Below are positions 57,780 to 64,000 of a stretch of DNA of 64,000 bases, piece after piece. A program made the translations under genes and the position numbers. This DNA comes from Ophioderma brevispina (taxonomy: Eukaryota > Echinodermata > Ophiuroidea > Amphilepidida > Ophiodermatidae). The notes beneath the pieces are model-generated. The model was given only the letters and a program-made list of their open reading frames with translations. It had not been told where the DNA came from and searched no databases. How positions within the stretch are numbered: position 1 is the first letter of the stretch; the number at the start of each line of letters is the position of its first letter. The stretch covers positions 1-64,000 of the forward strand of contig JAMKCH010010218.1 of the NCBI GenBank assembly GCA_023653785.1. Reading direction: 5' to 3'.

Positions 57780-58845
57780 CAGCTGCAAATACACACCTTA
57801 ACCCAAAAATCCCCCTTAAACACCAACAACCCCCCCTTAACCTGTTCTTTCTTTTTTTTAAACCTGGGCAAACACCCCTTAAACTCGTTGCAAACCCACT
57901 TAAAACCACAAGCCCCCTTAAGCCCAGATCAACCCGCCCCCCTTAAACCCGGACACCCCTTTAAACCAGGACAACACACCTTAAACCCCAACAAGCCCCC
58001 TTAAGCCCAGACAACCCCCCTTAAAACCCGGACAACGCATGTGCAACGTCCGCCGCGCAATGCATACCACCATGCGTGTGCATATGTGTGCACGTTTGCG
58101 CATGCATACACGTATTAGGTGCCCAAAACCCCCCCTTCAAATCAAAACCCCCTTAAACCCAAAACCCCCCCTAAACCCAAAAAATCCCCGTAAACCCCAA
58201 CAACCCCCTTAAACGGAAACCACATTAAACTCGTGCAACCCACCTTAAACCACAACCACGCCCCCTTAACCCAGACAACCCCCCCCCCTTAAACCCGGGA
58301 CAACCCCTTAACCGGACAACCCACCTTAAACCCAAACAATCCCCCTGGTAAGTCCCGAACCCCCTTTAAAACCCGGACCCTACAACCCCTTTAAACCCGA
58401 CCAACCCACCCGGAAACCCCAAACAATCCCCCTTAAAACCCACCAACCCCTTTTTAAAGCTGGACAACCCCTCTAAACCCAGAGACAGATCCCACCTTAA
58501 AACCCAACAATCCCCTTAAACCCACAACCCCCGGTTAAAGGGAAACCCCCCTTAAACTCGTGCAACCCAACTTAAACCACAACAGCCCCCTTAAGCCCAG
58601 ACAGCCCCCCTAAACCCGGACACCCCTTTTTTTTTTTTAAACCCGGAAAAACCCACCTTAAACCCCAACAATCCCCACTAAGTAATAAGTCCAGACCAAC
58701 CCCCCTTAAACCGGACAACCCCCTTTAAACCAGGACAACCCACCTTAAACCCCAACAATCCCTTAAACCAAACAAACCCCTCAAAATGGAAAACCCCCGT
58801 TAACCAGGACAACCCCCCTTAACCAGGACAACCCACCTTAAACCT
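57780..58845 (+). repeat. CCCTTAAACCC-type minisatellite
   Basis: Over 40 degenerate copies of a ~20-bp unit of the form CCCCCTTAAACCCGGACAAC, with variants such as AAGCCCAGACAACC. It is strongly strand-asymmetric (C-rich plus strand). Confidence 0.85.
58035..58118 (+). repeat. Alternating purine-pyrimidine block inside the minisatellite
   Basis: Contains CATGCGTGTGCATATGTG, TGCACG and GCGCATGCATACACG, long alternating runs that favour Z-DNA, with no resemblance to the surrounding unit. Confidence 0.6.
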
Positions 58846-58854
58846 AATAGCACG

Positions 58855-59285
58855 AAGAGTACGATTCCCACCCCTCCATCAAGTTTCATCAAAATCAGAC
58901 GTATGGATCTTAAGATAGTTTGTTCACAAGTGTTGGGTGAAACATACCCAATTTAGCCAATAAAATGCCAAATTAGCTATTTAAGTAAGCATATCATGCG
59001 CCACAAACCTAAAATCAGCGCCGGAGAGGAGGAGTACATGATTCCCCACCCCTTCCACCACGATGCATCAAAATCGGACTATGATCTTAAGATCGTTTGT
59101 CACCAAGCTTTATGGTAAAAATACCCCAAATAACTCATTAATTATGCGAATTAGGTACCTAATTTGCATAGCATATGCCCACGATCATAATCTAATCAGA
59201 TGAAGGGCATGCAGTCCGATCCCACCCACAAGTTACATCACCATAAACCCTTATTGGTCTCATGTTATCGCGTTCACAGACTGTG
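58855..59285 (+). repeat. 178-bp tandem repeat, about 2.5 units
   Basis: GATTCCCACCCCTCCA..AAGTTTCATCAAAATCAGAC near 58862, its variant near 59040 and a shorter one near 59218 are spaced 178 bp apart, with AATTAGC/TAATTTGCAT and TAAGAT.GTTTG blocks between. It resembles the 35960-36890 array in design. Confidence 0.7.
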
Positions 59286-60819
59286 TTGGACGCGCCGCCG
59301 ACGCACTTGACTGATAGAACATCCCCTTCTGCTTTTCAAGTCAGGGGGGATAAAAAGTGATGTCATGCAATCGCTAGGTTCGCATCCACTTTTTACACCA
59401 ATGCCTTGCGATATTTTTCCAGTTTGAGACATTTTTCAACACCGGTTTCAATTTCCGCCAAATTTGTTTCAATTTTAGAAACAGGATTATGTACAGTAGC
59501 AGGACACTGCCGTAAACCTTGCGCGTTACAGGTTGTTAATAACCTGTGTTGCTTCCTGATTGACTGATTTGGTGCATAATTATGCAAAACCAATTGATGC
59601 GAAGAAAAAAACGACTCTAAAAAGAGTTTCCTACATTCCATAGGGCACAATTAGTTCCTGGTGGGACTCTGTTATTTGCTTAAAGACCCTATCAGTGATT
59701 TTTTTTTACAATTTACAAACATTTTAAATTTAGGCAGAAGAAAGACGACTAAATATACAGAAAGTATCACAAGTTATTATTTCCACAAGTGAAAAAATTG
59801 AAAAGAAAAGATAGGAAAAAAAGTCCAAAGATAGAACTTCAATGCAATTACGGTTGTAGTAAGTGTCTGTACGGACAAGAATGACTAAAAAAATATCGAT
59901 TGTCCTTGTAAGTTGCTTTTGCGGTCCTATAACTTGTGAGTATGTTACTAATGTAGGATACCTAAATGTTACAAAAATGCAAAGATCTGATTTTTTTAAA
60001 TAGAATTTGTAGATTATTTTCTGGTTGAGGAAATCAGATAGTGCCTTAGGAGAAGTTGATTTTGAGTAAGAGTGGACAGCATGTGGCAAATGGTTGTTGC
60101 TTTCATGCTAAAATTCACCCAACACAAAATACTGCATGTATCATTATAGGGCATTTCCAAAGATGATGTGTAAACAAAATATGGAGTAGTGCCACAAAAC
60201 AATGACAATGGAAGTGCATATTCTCCAAAATACTTTAGGGCACATCGGAAAAAAAAATCTGGTTGCACTGTTTTCAGGGAAATCTGTTCATCTTTGACTC
60301 ACTGAAAATTTTAATGACTCTATGTGCTCATATGTGGTAACATTTCTCAAGAAGCAAATTAGGACCTGTTCCTTATTACATTTTGGCTTGTAAATGACAT
60401 GTATTTAATTCATGTTTAACAAACTACAAGGAAATCTTGTTCAATTACAATGAGTTATGGTCAACTATTAAAACCTTCAATTCCTAACTAATTCTTATAG
60501 AATTCCACTTGTAAAACTAAACAATTTCACCATTAAATTGTTAAAAAATTCCTTTTATCTTTTGGCAAAGTGCTTGTGCTAATATCCCAACAAAATATAT
60601 AAGTTATTTTAAATCTATTTCTTTTATCGATGATTGTTGCAAACATGGAAGTATGGGTAATATCCGATTTCTTAAATAACTTTCATTTCGGCAATCCTAA
60701 AGGTATAAAGTCCGATGCGCTGTGAAACTGATATGTCTGCCCAGGGGGGCAGAGCGGGCGGCGGCATATAAGGGAGAAAGAGAGGCAACGGGAAGTATTT
60801 TGGCCAATACTACTGTATA
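59286..60819. other. No gene recognised
   Basis: AT-rich with open frames up to about 119 codons (minus, 59730-60089) of no recognisable family. Confidence 0.5.
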
Positions 60820-61015
60820 AGTGAAAAATTTCGTGAGGTTTTTATTTCCACGAATTTCGCGAGTGAACATAAATAAAACCAGGAAAATAAAAACTCGCGA
60901 AAAATAAACTTTGTCCAATAGATTTGTATTGCATTGATGATGTCAATACCGTGAAATTAATTTCTCGCGCATTTGGCAAAACCGTTAAAATCGCGTAAAT
61001 CTGTACGCGAAAATT
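60820..61015. repeat. TCGCGA-rich dispersed repeat
   Basis: Recurrent TTTCGCGA / ACTCGCGAAAA / TCTCGCGC words in both orientations, e.g. ATTTCGCGAGTGAAC and AAAACTCGCGAAAAATAA. The pattern looks like a common interspersed repeat, but its ends were not determined. Confidence 0.4.
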
Positions 61016-62938
61016 TCCAATTATACAGTCCTAACAATACATCTCTGTCTGAGTGGGCTCATACAGGGCACAACTTGAGATAGCCTTTGCGAAACCAATA
61101 CACAGGGACTTCTATATCTCGGTTTGTAAACCAATAACCATCTACAGTACTTTTGATTTGGCTCATAACATGATATTACCTGCAAGTTGACCAATTCAAA
61201 ATAGTGCTTAAGATTCCGATAGATAGCATTAGTGCACAGGCGTTAAACAGGCATATTTGTTTCAAAATTTGGCACCTTTGCTAAAAGTAGATACAGATAT
61301 GAAATCATTAAATGGCACATTTGGGCCTAAAAGATGTAAACAATTTCTAATCTAGCATAGTGTTTGTTCAAATAAAAAAAGAAATGCTTCAAACCTGATT
61401 TTGATGATTTTTTTATTGTTTTTGGTTTAGAAAAAACACTGAGAGGGGCGGTTTAATCTATAAATGATGCTTACTGCAGATATAATACATTTATATTCCA
61501 AAAGTCTACTATATATACTGTGGATTGCACTGGGCCCTATTGATTATATGTACTCGCAACATGTTATGCCATTGATGCGGAAAAAAAAAAAGTGGAATTT
61601 GTTGGTCTTTATATTTCAATTTTGTGCTTTTGCACACTAAGAAGCATGGCATGATTTAGAACATTATGAAAGTACACGCATGTTTAGAAATGGCAAGCAC
61701 AAAAAAATTGCAACTTTTTGAAAAAAAAAATGACCGCAAAAAACATTGTTTTAAAAAACACGCAAAAAATAAAAAAAATGCCATTAAAATAAAATTTATT
61801 TTAAATGGCAGTCTTGCTTTCAAAAGAAATGTACTGAACTGTGAATCTTGTGGTTTTTGATTGCTTTAATATTCAAATTTTCTTAAAATATCTTACTATT
61901 CTAAGTTTACTGCAAGAACCAGCCATATGGACTTTCATAAATATTATAAAATCTTACCATTATTGTTTGCTTCCTCAAAATGCCAAAGAGCTGACAGGTT
62001 GGTTGCAGGAGCATTCAGCAGATTTGGGAATCCCCCTCCCAAAACATGATGCAAGTTTTGAGTGATGATTACAACGAATTTTTCAAGTAGAAGAGATGTA
62101 CTTACCACACAGCTTATGAAAGCCATTCAACATATTACTACTTCAAGTCAAAAGTCCTTCCATTACCATTGGTTGGAATAGACAAAGTAAATTATTCAAA
62201 CCCATGGAGTTATTATATTAACATGGCATAAAAGTATCTTAATACGTTTTCGAGTAGTGCCAAAATCCCTATGCTCAGAAACATTCCCCCACAGCCCCCA
62301 CAAATGAACGACCTTTGGTACAGTGGTATATGGAGAAAAATTTGACCCCCAGAAAAAGGCCGTGGCACCCCTTCGCCCCACCCCACCCTTTGCAAAGATC
62401 AGGTTTCACAAGTACGACTTACAATGTATTTTCTCTTATTTATGGCTATGGAAGAATACGAACGTTCGCGCATAGATCGAAATTCCATTGTCCCTCTGAG
62501 GGTAAATTAACCTTGTTGATATGCAATCGGGTACACCCATTTGTAAACTGACGTTTACGAATTCGCCATTGCAAGGACTCAACTAATATAGCGCCCCTCA
62601 AATGCACATAGGTCTGGCCTAGTTTAAGGGGGTTGGTACATGAATGTTTCCCTAATGTTATTTGGTTTTCATAAACGCACCTGTTTCAGCTATTTCAAGG
62701 TAAATTGATATTTTAGTATCAAAATTTAGTTCTTTTTGTTATTCATGTGGGTTATGCAAACAATTTTTAAAACCAGGGAATCTTCAGATATGTAGTGCAA
62801 GATTTCAATAATGATTTTTATACTACAGTCACTTGGTTATAGGATCTCATTGAGCGTAAGCCACAATCACAAAAAAAAGGAAATCTCATGTACAAGTGAC
62901 TGTACATGGGGACAGGCTTCGAATTTGTCATTTTAGAA
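61016..62938. other. No gene recognised
   Basis: AT-rich, with A-runs at 61567-61580 and 61720-61800. No supported features. Confidence 0.5.
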
Positions 62939-63235
62939 TTACATGCACGGTGCATGTAACGTCATAAAATTTACATGCACAGGGTAAAAGTTACATGCAC
63001 AGGCATAGCAAACATGGGATCTGGTGCTAATGTTAACCGTATTCATACACAGACTCTGGTACTTTAGACTATTGACCAGTGCTAAATTTATAATTTCAGC
63101 ATTCAATGACTTTCTATGAAATAAGCTAAAATGCATAGTTATGAATTTACAAAGTTTAAATTGACATGCACACGTGCATGAAGGATAACAAAAGTTACTG
63201 CACAGGGAGAGAAAGCTACAGCACCGTGAATGTGT
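62939..63235. repeat. TACATGCAC repeats in both orientations
   Basis: A perfect 21-bp palindrome, TTACATGCACGGTGCATGTAA, lies near 62939-62959 (CG-centred arms of 10). TTACATGCACAGG follows twice by 63003, and GACATGCACACGTGCATG lies at 63163-63180 with degenerate copies to 63235. The layout suggests a decayed inverted-repeat element of about 290 bp. Confidence 0.5.
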
Positions 63236-64000
63236 GCACCATGGGGTAGGTTAATTAGAAGCCTGCAGGGATTCTTCCTTTTGTGATTGTTTGCTTAATG
63301 GCTCAAGATTTGGATTGGGTCAGGGGTGTGGGGGAGGGATTGATTGAAACCCTTAACCCTTTCTAAGGGTCATTTTGGTCTAGAGAAAAAGGTGCTTAGT
63401 TTTATAAGGGTATTGCTTCAAATATATACCAATTTTTCAAAAAACTTTCTGGGGGCTTTGTGCACGTTTAAGCCACTTTTCAGGAAAATGAACCATATGT
63501 AAGATTTGTCAGAAATGAGACTCATGTGCTGAGGATTTTCTATGAAAAAAAGTACCCATTTGCGCAGCAAGTCCTAGTATGCCTAAGAGGTAAGCACCCC
63601 TGGGGGACTGAAACAAAGTATATTTTAGTATGAGGAGAGGTTGCTCCAGATAATAATCACAAGTATTTATGATAAATGACAATTTTATCAACCCTTAAAA
63701 CAAACACATTGGAGCTTGAGTTTAAACCAGGGACTGTTGTCTAATTAAAGCTTTCCACATTATATGCTGAAGCAAGGTCACATTAGCACAGATAACCTGT
63801 GTACAAATTACATGAGAAAAAGGTTCACCCTCTTTTGTGCCAGGTATATAATGAAACTGATACCGCCTAATTTTCTTACCCCCCTTCGATTAATAATACC
63901 CTGATCACCGACTAACCAAACCATTTGCCCATCATATATGTTCCCGATCCCACAATCCCGACCCATCCTAACCCACTGTCCTCATTTCACACCCTACCTC
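63236..64000. other. No gene recognised
   Basis: Unassigned; the last ~130 bp are C-rich on the plus strand. Confidence 0.5.

Noticed and set aside
57780..58845. Interstitial telomere array
   Set aside because: The unit is about 20 bp, irregular and reads CCCTTAAACCC rather than CCCTAA.

Overview
This is repeat-dense, AT-rich animal genomic DNA with almost no conserved coding content. The only recognisable protein families are reverse transcriptases and endonucleases of non-LTR retrotransposons (LINEs). Around them are a tRNA-headed SINE, hAT-like non-autonomous DNA transposons, inverted-repeat (foldback/MITE) elements, minisatellites and homopolymer tracts. Splice signals (GT/GC-AG), short exons in long introns and several metazoan LINE clades rule out a prokaryote. 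The mix of CR1/L2-like, Tx1-like and RTE-like LINEs, a SINE with a conserved central domain and frequent TAGGCCTA-type words would fit a marine invertebrate deuterostome (echinoderm, hemichordate or lancelet). That assignment is an impression, not a demonstrated fact.

Layout. 1-3.1 kb: nothing recognised beyond a decayed inverted repeat. 3.15-7.0 kb: a decayed Tx1/L1-like LINE (-). 9.86-10.36 kb: a complete SINE with a 10-bp target duplication. 10.9-11.3 kb: palindromic GAGTGAAA repeats. 13.4-19.4 kb: the best host gene, four phase-compatible exons (-) encoding a charged coiled-coil tail, with introns holding an RTE-like fragment, an 860-bp foldback element, a small MITE and a LINE piece. 19.4-25.4 kb: mainly unassigned with minor repeats. 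25.4-27.5 kb: a CR1/L2-like LINE (+) split by a pyrimidine-rich block. 28-31.5 kb: two opposed hAT-like copies, low-complexity DNA and an inverted-repeat element with 31-bp tandem repeats. 35.3-37.0 kb: low-complexity sequence, a ~180-bp tandem array and a small MITE. 39.9-42.5 kb: a LINE (-) interrupted by a 1.37-kb TIR element. 43.3-46.3 kb: a nested cluster of inverted-repeat elements, including two MITE copies that form a 1.05-kb palindrome. 48.2-51.1 kb: a nearly complete but frameshifted LINE (-). 51.8-53.0 kb: one or two possible exons. 53.6 kb: a hAT-like element with an 8-bp target duplication. 56.7 kb: a foldback. 57.8-59.3 kb: a C-rich minisatellite followed by a 178-bp tandem repeat. 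60-64 kb: mostly unassigned, with TCGCGA-rich and TACATGCAC-rich repeats.

How the parts relate. The mobile elements are nested: transposons sit inside LINEs, foldbacks abut LINE remnants, and MITEs lie inside or beside other MITEs. All LINE frames seen carry frameshifts or stops, so they look dead. No operon, CRISPR array or prokaryotic gene cluster is present. The most interesting items are the coiled-coil gene (with a GFFKR motif at the start of its first visible exon), the palindromic twin MITE with one shared target site, and the 5' hairpin of the SINE. All calls rest on reading the sequence by eye; no database search was run.
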